64,000 bases of DNA, taken from positions 39,826 through 103,825 of the forward strand of contig NZ_JAYMFF010000010.1 of assembly GCF_035989245.1 (NCBI RefSeq), written 5' to 3'. This stretch comes from Adlercreutzia wanghongyangiae. GTDB taxonomy: Bacteria > Actinomycetota > Coriobacteriia > Coriobacteriales > Eggerthellaceae. Below the pieces are notes generated by a model that saw only the letters and a list, made by a program, of their open reading frames with translations, was not told the DNA's origin and made no database searches. Within the stretch, counting starts at the first letter, position 1, and every line of letters begins with the position of its first letter. A program made the position numbers and the translations under genes. Positions 38,701 to 50,700 of this stretch are shown piece by piece.

Positions 38701-41700
38701 CTTGCCCGTGTAGGGCTCGTAGGCATCGCCGTTCTTCACGTACGGCGTGTACTGGTAGGCGATGCAGGTGCCGCTCTTGTGGTCGGCGCAGTAGGCGTGA
38801 TCGGTGTACTGGTTGGCATTCGCGCCGCCGTCGCGCACCAGATAGGCCGGCACGTACACGTTCTGCAGGCGGAACACCTTCTCGGAGGCGGCCTTGCCCG
38901 CCTTCGTGATGTTATCGTCGAAGGTGCTCTTCAGCTTCACGCGCGACAGGTGCGCGGCGCGCAGGTTGTCGCCGCCCAGATTGCCGCCCTCCTTCACCTC
39001 GTCCTTGGTGTTCTGGAAGCGCACCTCGTAGGTGGCCTTGGTGGGCGTCAGGTTGTCGGAGGACACGCCGTCACCGAAGTCGTAGATGTGCTTGATGTCG
39101 GTCTGGCGCGTGATGGTGTTGGTGGTGTAGCCGCCTGAGGTGGACGAGCTTACCGTGAAGTCGTAGTTCCACGGTGCCGACGGCACGATGGAGGCCGACG
39201 TGCCCGTGTAGCCAAAGCTGTTGCCCTGGGTGAGCACCTCGTTGCGGTAGTTCTCGCTGGCCTTCTTGGTGCCGTTGCCCACCACGGTGTCGGCGGCAAC
39301 GCCCGCCGCGCCGTTGTTCTCGGTCTGGATGCCGGTGCTGTAGCCGTAGCGCACCTTGTAGCCGGCAAGCCATGCGGTGTCCACCGCGGAATTGCGCGGC
39401 ACCCAGCGGTTGCCGTAGCCCACGTAGTTGTACTGCTTCTGGTAGCCGTTGGTGATGGTCCAGTTGTTGTAGGAGTAGATCTGCTTGTCTTCGCTGCGCT
39501 TGAACGTGGTGGGAGCGTAGAAGTGGTTGAAGTCCACCGTGGCCGTGGAGATGGCGTTGGTGATGTAGTCCTGGTACTTCGTCTCTTGATCGGTGCTGCC
39601 GTCCACGAACAGCTTGTTGTTCTGGCCCTTGTAGATGAAGGGACGGCCCAGCACGGCGAAGTCGCTGGTGGCCTGGCCGGAGCCGCGGTCGCCGTCGTAG
39701 GCGCGGGCCGTTTCGGCCGTGGAGTCGGCATCGCCGCCGTAGGGGCCCAGATCCAGCGTGTAGCTGGTCACGAACTCGCCCTCGGCCAGCTGGATGGTCA
39801 GCGGCGCGTGGTCGCTCTCCAGGGCCTCCAGCGTCAAGCGATCGACCACCGGCGTCTTACCGTCGGCCTCGAACACCGGGTTGCCCGCGGCATCCTTACC
39901 CTTTTTAACATAGCTGTACACCGGCGCGCTGTTCCAGTACCGGGCGTCCATGAAGTCGGGGGTGTAGTCCACGGCCTCGCCGGCAGCGTTCACGCGCTTG
40001 AAGTACATCACCGCGTCGCCGTTGGCGTCCAGGCCCTTGGTGAACAGATAGGTCAGGCCCGGCGACTTGCTCTCGTCGGTGGTGGGCTTCAGGCTGGAGT
40101 CCACCATGGTCTCGCTGCCGTCGGCATTCACCAGGTACATGTTGTTCAGGCGGATGCGGATGGTACGGGCCTTGGCGGGGTTCTTCGTCCAGCCGTTGTC
40201 GGTGGCAGCGGCCTCCTCGGTCCAGTCGGTGTCCTTATCCCAGGCGGTGGTGCGCAGGGTGATGAACACGCGATCCAGGTTGCCCTTGCGCTCGATGCCG
40301 GCGTAGTTGGTCAGCGGGTTCAAGTGCGCCCACACGTTGGCAGCGGTCATGCCGGTGATGGAGCTCACCTTGCTGCCCACCGTGCTGGGGGCATTCGCAT
40401 TGGCCGCGTTGGTGCGGAAGAACTTCATGCCCATGCCCAGATAGCCGTAGTACTCGATATCCTGGTCGGGATAGATGGTGGGCAGGTTGTCGGTGATGCG
40501 GATGTTGTCGGCCGCCGACACGTAGGTGGACCAGGGCTTGTAGTCGTGGTCGCTGTAGGAGGTGTTGTTCGTGCCCGGCTCGGTACGGTACAGCGACACG
40601 AAGTAGGCCTCGTCGCCGCCGAATTCCGCCTGGTCGGTATGGTTGTCCGACACGTTTTTGTTGCCCTCCCAGCCCAGCGCGCCCGCATCGCGCGTCACGG
40701 ATTTCTGCACGTAGTTGCGGCTCTCGTAGGTGATCATGCGCGACGAGGTGCGCAAATGACGCATCTTGCCCTCGTCGAACTGATAGTAGTGGGCGTGGTG
40801 GTGCCAGCCGTGGTAGCTGCACCAGCCGGAACGGCAGCAGGCACCCAGGCGGTGGAAGTTCTTGTAGCCCCACGAGCCGCGGTTGTACTCGTCGTAGTAG
40901 ATGTTGTAGCTCTCGGCCGCGCCGCTGGTGGCCGTCTCGCCGTACACGTTGGCAGCGGCGATGTTCGACGTGCTCTTGGCGTTGGCGCCGTCGGCACGCT
41001 GGTCGGGCGAGTCGTAGCGCTGGGCCGCCGGATGCACGTAGTTGGAGCCGGAGTAGTCGCCGCCGATGGTCATGTTCACCGTGGTGGTGCTCGTCACCGT
41101 GTTGTTGGCGGTGGCGGAGGTCACCTCGGCGTTGTTCGGGGAATCGGTCTTGATGAAGCGGCCCGTCACCTCGAAGGACATGTTCTTCGTCCAGTCGGCG
41201 CTGGAGGCGCTCAAGCTCTCGGAGAACCACTGGCCGTAGTCGGGGTACATCGGGTTACCCGCAGAATCCAAGGTGCCCTGGTTGATGGTCACGTCGTAGA
41301 CGATCTGGGTCACCTTGAACTCGGGCTGGCTGCCCTCGGGGTAGTCGTTGAAGGAATCACGGTAGGCGTAGTCGGGGTTGTTGCCGTAGTCGGGCTTGTG
41401 TTGGCCGTCCTCGTACTTCATCAGGTTCAGGCGGAAGAAGTACTGGCCCGCGCCGTAGCTGGTGCTGGTACCGTTATTGGCCTTCTTGCCCGTGCCGTTG
41501 TCAAACTGCACCGAGGTGGCCGCAGCGGCGCTGCCGGCGGCAGCGCCGTTGGCCTCGGCCTGGGTGCGGTCGGTGGCCAGGGAATTGTAGTACGCCGCGC
41601 GAATCTCCTTGCCGGACACCTCCATCGTCTTGGTGGTGCCGTCGGTGTGCTGGTACTTCACTGTCACCTTGTCGATGTAGCTGAGGGCCTGGCGCTTGAT

Positions 41701-44700
41701 CTTGATGTAGTAGGCATCGAAGCCGTCGCCCGCCAGATCCTGCACCATCTCCAGATGGGCGCCGGTGTTATAGGTGTAGGAACCGATGGAGTTGTACTTC
41801 GGGTTGCCGTTGGCCCAGTCGTAGCAGAAGTGCGACGCATGGCCGTAGTGGGTGGCGTGGTAGTGGGCCTGGTCGACGATGTTGCCCGCCGCAGCCGGGT
41901 CGGTGGAGCCGGCGCCCACGGCCTTGGTGCCGTAGATCCAGCGGCTGTTGCGGTCGTAGAACGACCAGTTGTAGCAGCTGGGGCAGCGGGTGAGGTAGAA
42001 GTTCGAGTTGCCCTGCTCCATGAAGAAGGTGCCCTCGGGGGCGTTGGCCGTCACCGTGCCGCGGGCCGGATTCGGGTCGTAGCCGGAATGGTTGGCCGGA
42101 CGGTAGGTGATGTTGCCGAGCGCGTTCGGGTAGCCGGTGGGGAAGGTGTCCACCTGGCGGAAGTCCACCAGGAACGAGCCCTGGGCCTTGTAGCCGATGG
42201 CCAAGTCGCCCGAGGTCTCGTCCAGCGAGTTGCCCCAGCACTCGGAATGCCCGTAGTGGGAGTGGCCGTCGTTGGAGCCCACGGAATAGTTCGTGAAGCG
42301 CGCGGTCTTCGGGTCGACCGTGCCGCCGTTCAGCACATCCCAGGTGTCGTACTTCGGCTCGTCGCTTACCGTGGCACCGGAGCCGGAGCCACCGGGTGTC
42401 AGCGAGCCCGTGCCGCCCGACGAGCTGTCGGCGCCCGACGACACCACCAGGCGCACGCGCTTCAGCTCGAGCGGGGCGTCGTCGCCGGTGATGATCTCCT
42501 CCACGTCCTGCTTGGTGTCGGGGTCGGTGGTCACCTGCACCAAGCCCACGCATACCACATGGTCGGCGGCCACGCTGTCGCTGGCCTGGAGGTCGGTGGC
42601 CTCGTCCACGGTGTAGCCGGCGGCCACCAGCTTGGCGGTGGCCTCCTCCACGGTGTTGTTCACGCAATCCTGGAACAGCAGCGCGCGGGTGGCCGTGGCC
42701 GACATGCCCTTGGAGATGGTGATGGTCACCGCGCCGCGCTGGTCGCGGTCCTCGGAATAGGCGCCGTTGCGCTTCACGGTGATCACCGCGCCCGCGGGCA
42801 CGGCGGCTACGTCGCCCACCGGATCGCTTTCCTCTTCTACCACGCCCAGGGTGCGGTCCACGGTGTAGCCCAGACCCTCCAAGTCGGCAATGGCGGCCTC
42901 AAGTTCCCAACCGCGGTACTTGGCGGCCAGCTCTTCCACTTCCAGCGTATCGGGGCTCTTGCCCGACGACACGATCATCTCGATCTGGGCCGGATGGGCC
43001 ACGGCGGGCTTGGGCACAATGCCGTCCACGTACTTGTCGGCCTCGTTCTCGGGCTCGGGTAGCGGCTCGCCCGTCACGGGGTGGGTGTAGCCGGGCTGGT
43101 ACTCGGGCTTCAGCGTGCCCTCCACGGCCGGCTCGGTGAAGGCCTCGGTCACCACCTTGTAGTCCATCACGTCGCCCGCGGCCACGATGTCGCTCGACTT
43201 CATGGTGACGGTCTTCACCTCGTAGCCGGTGTATTCCACATCGTTCACCGTGTAGGTGGCCTTGGGCAGGGCCTCCATGGCCTCGGCCTGGCTCATGCCG
43301 CGGAAATCCTTAAAGCGGTCGGCGCCCTTGGAGATGACCACGCTCACGGTGCCCATGGTCTCCACGGTCTTGCCGTCCTCGCTCATCACGGGCTCGCTCA
43401 GCTTCTCGGCGTCGATGATCAGCCCCTCTTTCACCGTATCGTCGTAGCGATAGGTGATGTCGGCGTCGTTGATGACGAAGTTGAACTCCTTCAGGGCCTC
43501 GCGCGCTGCCTCGAGGGTTTTGCCGATCTGGTCCTTGGCCTCGTTCACCACGGGCTCCTCGCCGCGGGACACCACCACCTTCACCACGGCCTTCGCGGTG
43601 TCGGTGGCCTCGCTCACCTTCTCGGCGGAAATCACGTAGCCTTCCTGCACGCCGGGCACCAGGCGGTACAGCTGCTTGCCCGCCTGCACGGCGGCCGTGG
43701 CATCGGCCACCTCCACATAGGTGGTCTCACCACTGTCGGTGTCCACCACGGCCTCGTACAGCGTCTCGTCGTCCTCGCCGGCGCCATCAACGGCCTGGTA
43801 GGTGGCGCTGCTGTACTCGTAAGTCACCTGCAGCTCGTAGTCCAGGTTGCGCAGAATCCACTTGGCCGTTTCCTTGTCGGCCTCGGTAGGCGCGTACAGG
43901 TCGCCCAGGGTCTCGCCCTCGGCCGGCTTGGCTCGGCTGGCCTGCCACCAGGTCAGCACGCCCTCGTCGTCCTGTTCCACCACGGCGGCGTAGTAAACCG
44001 TTTTCTTCTTACCGTTCTCGGTAATCTCCTGCTTGATGTATAGCTGGGTGCCCTTGGTCTCCCCCACCCCGTTCTGGGTGCTCACCAAGTCCTCGGTGGC
44101 CACGGCCACATAGCCGTCATGGATGCGGTCGCGATCGTAGTCGTAGAACACCGTGTCACCGGCGGGAGCGTCCACGCTGCCGTCCTCATTGGTGCGGAAC
44201 ATCAGCGTGCCGTCCTCGGCACGGGTGAGAATGGCCTCCAGGTAGGTGCCGTCCTCCATCTTCACGTAGGCCTGCTGCGGCGTGGGCGCCGGGTTCTCCG
44301 GGTCGTCGGAGGTGGTGGTCACATAGTCGTCGATGTTCGCGGCGTCGATGGCGGCGTAGCCGTCGTTCACCAGGTTCTGGTTGAAGCGGAAGAACTCCTG
44401 GGCGGTGCCGTCCTCAGCCACCACCGGCGCGTCGGCGGTCTGCTCGTACTTCGTGCCGACGACCTTGTCCACCTCGCTCTTGTTGGCGTTGTCCATCTCG
44501 CTGTTCTTGTCCGTCACGGTCTCGCCGGAATCCACGTCGGCGTAGGCGGTGCGGCTCACGGTGTCGAAGTACATCTTCGACACGAAGATGAGCGAGCGGT
44601 CCTGGCGCGTGAGGGTGTAGGCGTCCTCGGTATTGTTGGCCACCTTGTCGCCGTTGCCCCACAGCGCCGGGCTACCGTTTACCGCGGGTAAATCGAGCGG

Positions 44701-47700
44701 GGCCTCGCGGAACGAGTCCAGATGGTTGTAGGTCTTGATGTTGATGCAGCGCGACGTCTCGAAGTTGCTGTCGGTGTAGCCGCGGATGAGCACGGTCTGC
44801 TTGTCGATGCTGCCGGCCGTGTTGTCGGCGTTCTTGGCGCAGTCCTCGGCCATGTTCTTCCACGAGTACAGCTGGAACAGCGTGGGCACCTCGATGCCCA
44901 TGTCGTACACCTGCTGCTCGGTCAGCGAGAAGCTGCCGTCGTCGTTCAGCGGAATGCGCAGCTTCTTCACCTTATTGCCGTCCACGGTGGCATCGGTCAC
45001 GGTGAAGCCGTGGCTCGTCAGCGTGCTGGCATTCAGCACCGACTCGTTGAAGCCGTAGGCGCCCCGGGCCTGCAGCACCGCTTTGCCCGTGGCGGCGCCG
45101 GTGGTGTACTCCAGCTCGAAGCCGGCCAGCACCTTCTTGCCGCCCTTCTCCTCGTAGTAGGGCCACAGCACGGCCTTGGCGCGGGCGTTGGCGTAGATGT
45201 CTTTATTGTTGATGGGATCCGACATCTCGGCCACCTGGGCCGGCGAGTAGCCGAAGATGCGGATCTTGCCCACCGACTCGTCGGGGAAGCACTTCAGGTA
45301 GTTCCGCGAGATGCTGTAGCTCACAGGATGGAAGCCCGTGTACATGTTCTTCACGGAATTGGCCACAGCGCCCTTGTCGGTCTTGATGTTGCGCTCGTAG
45401 TCGATGGGGAACGTGATGTTCACATCGGTGTCGTCCAGCTTGGACACGCCGGCCTCGTTCTTCAGGTTCGCCCAGAAGTTGAAGGTCTTGGCGTAGGGCA
45501 CGCTCACCTCGGTGCGGTTTCCGTCGGAGGCATAGGTGGACGACTCGCCGCCCACGGTGGCGTTGGTGTAGTTGTCGCGGTCGCCGTAGCGCACATAGGA
45601 GTGCACCTCCAGGTAGGGGCGCGCCACGGAAAGCGCCGCGCACTTGCGCACGGTGTCGTACTTGAACTTGGCGCTGCTCTGCGAGGCCTGGTCCTTGCCG
45701 GCGGTGTTCAGGGCCGAGCCGTCCTGCCAGTCGCTCGTGCGGCTGCCGCGGGAGTCGTAGTCGCCCTTCTGCTTCAGGAACAAGCGCGCATGCAGGGTCT
45801 GGTTGTGCGGGTAGTAGTGGTTGTAGTAGGTATGTCCGCCCGAAACGTAAGAGCGAGTGCGGTAACCGTTCACGCAGGGGGTGAGCGTCTTGTCGGTGGC
45901 GTTCAGGAAGCCGGCAACACTCCAATTGCTGTTGTCCACATTAGAGGTGTTATAGGAAGCCGTGTTGCCCACCGAGTTGTACCAGTCGGCGTTGCCCCAG
46001 GCCTTCACCGTCAGCATGCCCAGATCGTCGGCCGCGGTCTCGCGCTGGCCGTTGTTGGCAGCATTGGAGGGCAGCAGGCCCGAGGCGCCCGCAGCGTCGG
46101 TCTGGTTCTTCGTGCTGTCCACGGGCGACTTGGTGTCCAGATTGCTGGCGCGCCACGAGGGCTCCAGCGAGTCGTACTGGAAGTCGACCTGGTACAGATA
46201 GCAGTCGGTCACCTTGTAAGCCAGCGAGTTCACGGTGGTGGGACCGGTGTAGTCGGCGCGGTTCGGCACCGTGGCGGTGCTGGCGAAGTCGTTTTTGGCC
46301 GTGGTCAGGCCCACGGGGATGTACTCCTCGCGCGCCTTGTCGGTGCCCAAGGTGTTCACCACCTTGGCGCCCCACACGGCATTGAAATCGATCTCGTAGG
46401 AGCCGTCGGTCTTCGCCGTGAGGATGCTGGAATTCGCCGGCACCTTCAGAATGAACTTCTCGCCATTGGGCTGGTAGAAGGTGAGGTCCACGCTCGTGAG
46501 CGCGCCCATGGTCTTCAGGGCCTTGGAGATGGTCAGCGCGTCGGTCTTGAAGCCGCGCACCACGCCGCGGTAGACGTACAGGCCGTTGGAATCCAGGTCG
46601 TCGTCGGCATCGGTCACCTCGGGGTCGGGCACCAGCATGTTCTTGGCCTTCATGCCCACGCTCTCGAAGCGGATGGAAAGCGTGGTCTTGTCGGCGCGGG
46701 CGCGGGTGGTGTTGCGCAGGGTGAACTCGTAGCCGCCCTGCGACTTGTTGGCCAAAGTCACCACGGCCTGGTTCGACGACAGCGTCTCGTTGGTCACGTA
46801 CTCGTTCGCCTTGCTCACCGTGTCGCTGGTACCAGCGGGACGAGAGGCGGCCGCCTTGATAGCCGAGGCCTCCGAGGCACCGGCGTACTTGATGATGTAC
46901 AGCTCCTTCTTGCTGGAACGGTCGATGTTGCCGTAGAAGCTGGACAGCGGGAAGTAGTACATGGTGGACGAGGTACGCTCGTTGAAGGAGGCGTTGCGGT
47001 CGCCCACGGTAAGGGTGTTGAAGCCGGTGATGGTCGTGGTGGGGGTGCCGTGGGTCTGCACGTCGCCGTAGATGCGGGCCGTGAGGCTCGTGTTGGTGTT
47101 CACCACGGCCGGGTTGTCGGTGGCCTTCAGGCCGTCTTCGGGATAGGACTCGTACAGCTCGGCGTTCATGGTGTTGTACACCAGGCGCACGTTCGCGATG
47201 TCGTCCAGTTTGCCCTGGGCGTTGCGGTTCAGCCTGATGTTCACGCCGCCAGCGGCCACCAGGGCCTCCAGGTCGGCAATATTCAGCGGCAAGCTGAGGG
47301 TGGCCTCGTGCTCGGAAGCGTTCGCCGTGGTGGCCTTCGTGGTGTAGGCGATGGAGGTGCCCGTGCGCTTCAACAGCGCCTCGATGGTGGCATCGTCCAA
47401 AGTGACCACGGCCACGGGCTTGGTGGCCGACACGAAGGTGCCCGCGGCGTCGTTCTTCTGCACCACGATGTCGCCGGCCTCGTACTTACCGTTCGAGGCG
47501 GCGGCGTTGGCGGCCGTGGCCACGAAGCGGCGGCACGAGCCGTTCACGGCGTCGTTGAAGTCCACGCTGCCGGCATGGGGCACGATGGCCGTGTGGCCGT
47601 ACAGCCACAGGGTGCTCACGGTACCGGCGCGGTTGGTCCAATGGTAGCTCGTGGTGGTGTCGCTGGCCGGCAGCTTCGCGCGGTTGCGATCGTCGCCGTC

Positions 47701-50700
47701 GGCATAGCGATAGTAGCCGTCGATTTCCAAGCGCTCGCCCATGAAGCCGCGGGTGTCGGTCGTAACACCGTCGCTGCCCTTCAGCGACATCATGCCGTCC
47801 AGCGACAAATCCACATAGCCGTCGGTAGCCGTGGACTTCGAGCGGTTCACCAGAATGTACTCGTACCAGGCGTCCTCCTGGGGGTTGTCGGTGCCGAACA
47901 CCGGCTTGCCGTCGGTGCCGATGTTGGCGAAGTTGCCCTCACCCCAGCGGTAGGGCACGTGGGTCACGGTGTAGCGCAGCGCATCGTCGATGACGTTGCT
48001 AGGCGCTCCATTCGCTGCCTGCGTCAGCGGGCGATGGGTGACCAGGTCGGTTTCCAGGTTGTTCTCGGCCGTCTTGCCGCCGGTCCAGTTGAAGAAGGTC
48101 TTCAGCTCGGGCTCGGCCGTCAAGGGCAGCATCTTGGCGTAGTCGCCGTCGATGGTGCGGCTGTTCACGTTGCGGTTCCAGGCCTCGGTCTTGTACTCGG
48201 TGGAGAACTCGCCGTTCAGGGCCATCACCGTCGCGCGGGTGGGCACGCCGTACACGTCCACGAAGGCCTTGTCGGTATCCTTCACCTGAGCGGCGAAGCC
48301 GGGCAGATGGAAGGTGACGCCCACCACGTACAACTCGTCCTTGCACAGGTTGCCGGTGTGACCCACGCCGTCCTTGTGCTGGCAGTCCTTATCGTGGGCC
48401 AGCCAAGCCTCGCGTGGCACGTCGATCACCCACTGGCCGTCCACCTTCTTCACGTAGTTCGCCAGGTTGATGGCCGAGAACTTCGCCGTACCGTCGGCGT
48501 AGGTGTACACCTGGTTGCCGTCCTTGTCGGCAGGGGTGGTGTCGGCCGCGCCGGCCATCTGGTGGATGGGCAGCAGGCTTGCGGGCTTGGTGGCCACGGT
48601 AATGGTCTCGTCGGCGTAGGAGCCGTTGCCCTGCACGCGCTTCACCGTCTTGGTGGCGCTGAAGGTGGTGTCGGTGTGGCCCACGGCGTACACGTCCAGC
48701 GTGGCGTCGGCCAGGTACTTCTTCACCTGCTCCTCGGAAAGGGCGTTCAGGGCCGCGGCGTCGGCCGTGGGGGCCACATAGCTGCCCTGCTGCTCGTAGT
48801 CGCCCGTGGCCACGCGGCTGGCGGGAGCGTTCTCGGCCATCTTGCCGGCCAGGATGGCGGCCACGGCGGCATTGTTGAAGTACAGCTCGTTAATCTCGAA
48901 GCCGCGCCACTGGCCGTCCACCAGCTCGCCGTAGATGGTGTCGCCGCCGTCGTAGTTGTTGGCGGCGCCGCTCACAGGCACGGCGTTGCCGGTCGAGCCG
49001 GTATCGGCCCAGCTGGAACCCTTGTTGTCGCCGGTCGTCTCCTTGGCGGAGTACTTCGTGCCGATGGTGATGCGGGCCGAGTCCATGGCGTAGGAGGGCT
49101 CGTTGGTCAGCGTGAAGCGCCAGCCGGAGTTCTCAGAGCCCATCAGCGTCTCCAGCGGGGTGTTCGGCTGGTTCAGCACGCCGTTGGCACCGGTGTGCAC
49201 GCCGTCGGGGCTGTACTCCATCTTCGGATAGGCCTGCTCCTCGCCCACCGTTTCGGCGTACAGGTAGGTGTAGCCGGAAATGCGCGGGCGGATGGGGTCG
49301 ATCTGTGCCCTCAGTGTGGCGGAATCCTCCAGATCCATGGCGTTGCCGAACAGGTAGTTATCTTTACGGTGATCCCAGGTGCCGCTCTTGGTGGCGTCGG
49401 TGGCGTCGATGTCCTGCTTCTGCGCATCCAGAGCGCCCGATCCCTGATAGTAGGTGTTGAAGGTGGACTTCAGCACCAGGTCCTTCTCGGACACATCGGT
49501 GCGTCCCAGCACATCGATGGTGGCATCGTCGGCCTCGCGCACATTCGCGTTGAAGTGGTAGGCGTCCACACGCAACACCGAGAAGTAGCCTTCGCCCCAC
49601 GCCTCGGCGGGAATGATCAGGTTGCCATCGGTGTACTGCACGCCCGGTGCCTTCAGAATCTGCTCCACCGTAAAGGTGTAGGTTTGCACGAAGGTGCCGT
49701 CGTCACGCTGAACCGTGTCGATGGTGGCGCCGGTGGCCGGGTCGACCTGAGTGCCCTCGGTGAACAGGGGTTGGTCGGCCTCCCCGTCACCGTCGGCGTC
49801 GGGGGCGTCTTCTGCCGCCTTCTTCTCCGACGGGAACACGGTGATCTTGATGGTCTTGATAGCGTTGCCGCGCTTGTCGGCAAAGCCGTTGTTCCTCATG
49901 GCGTCCTCGTGCCAGGTGGCGTTGTTCCACGTGGCCGGGTCCCAAGTGAGGGCATCGATGAGTCCGCTCGACAGGCTCACGTACTTCGCGTCGAAGCTGC
50001 GCCAGTCGTTGTCGTAGTCGCTGCGCTCGTCCTTCGTGCCCGCAGTCGTGCCGTCGGGCACCTTGTCGGCGGGCATGGCGCCCACCTGGATGTAGCTGTC
50101 GAACATCTCGTAGGAACCGCCCGTGTGGGGGTTGTCCACATCGTACACGTTGCGGTCGGGATCGTACACATCGCTGGTGTACACATTGCTGGTGGTATCC
50201 GCGCCGCGCTTCGACTGCGGGTTGCCGTAATTGGTGTAGGTGAAGCGCCAGCCCGCGCCGTAATAGCGGAAGTAGGCCGGGGTGGAGTCGTGCAGCTTAT
50301 CGTCGGGCACACTCACCGTATCAGCGCCCAGCGCGATGTTCTTCAGAGGCGTGGCTGCGTCTACGAAGTACGACTTGGCCACCACCTTCTGGCTGGAGGC
50401 GGGCATGTGCGCCAGCAGCTCGGCGAAGTCGCGGGTGTTGGTCAGCTCGCCGTAGCTGTTCACGTTCACGTTGTTCCACGTGTTGGGGGTAGTACCGCTG
50501 CCGTTGTTGGTGTTGATGCGGTTCACGTAGTAGGTGTACTTGGTGCCGTCCGTATGGGTGCCGGTGTAGGTCTTCCCGTCGCGGTACTCGCCGTACAGGT
50601 AGTTCCACTCGTCCACGTCGTAGGTGGTGCGGAACTCGGAAAGCTGCTGGATGCGGTCGTAGAACCAATCCCAGTTGGTGTGGGCCGACTCGGTGGAGCC

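Larger units (their letters stand above)
33000..42360 (-). other. Tyr-rich unclassified ectodomain with short Cys/His clusters
   Basis: Residues about 6885-10005. Strand-rich text (for example AGDYLEYTLYVGATLNSMLP at 37.1 kb, FQVYKTTTFSFQYFVSSES at 34.6 kb) suggests several beta sandwiches. Some resemble the repeated extracellular domains preceding B-type regions in other Gram-positive surface proteins, but I cannot name them. Embedded clusters include GHSHYGHSECW (42.25 kb), CPSC (41.98 kb), HATHYGHASHFC (41.84 kb), ACCRSGWCSYHGWHHHAHYY (40.8 kb), YCADHKSGTC (38.78 kb), CGGQNGQDCHCVACDGGW (38.55 kb), CPEECSSYGCPSHRCEW (37.33 kb) and YHLHCGHTGC (33.41 kb). Confidence 0.45.
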
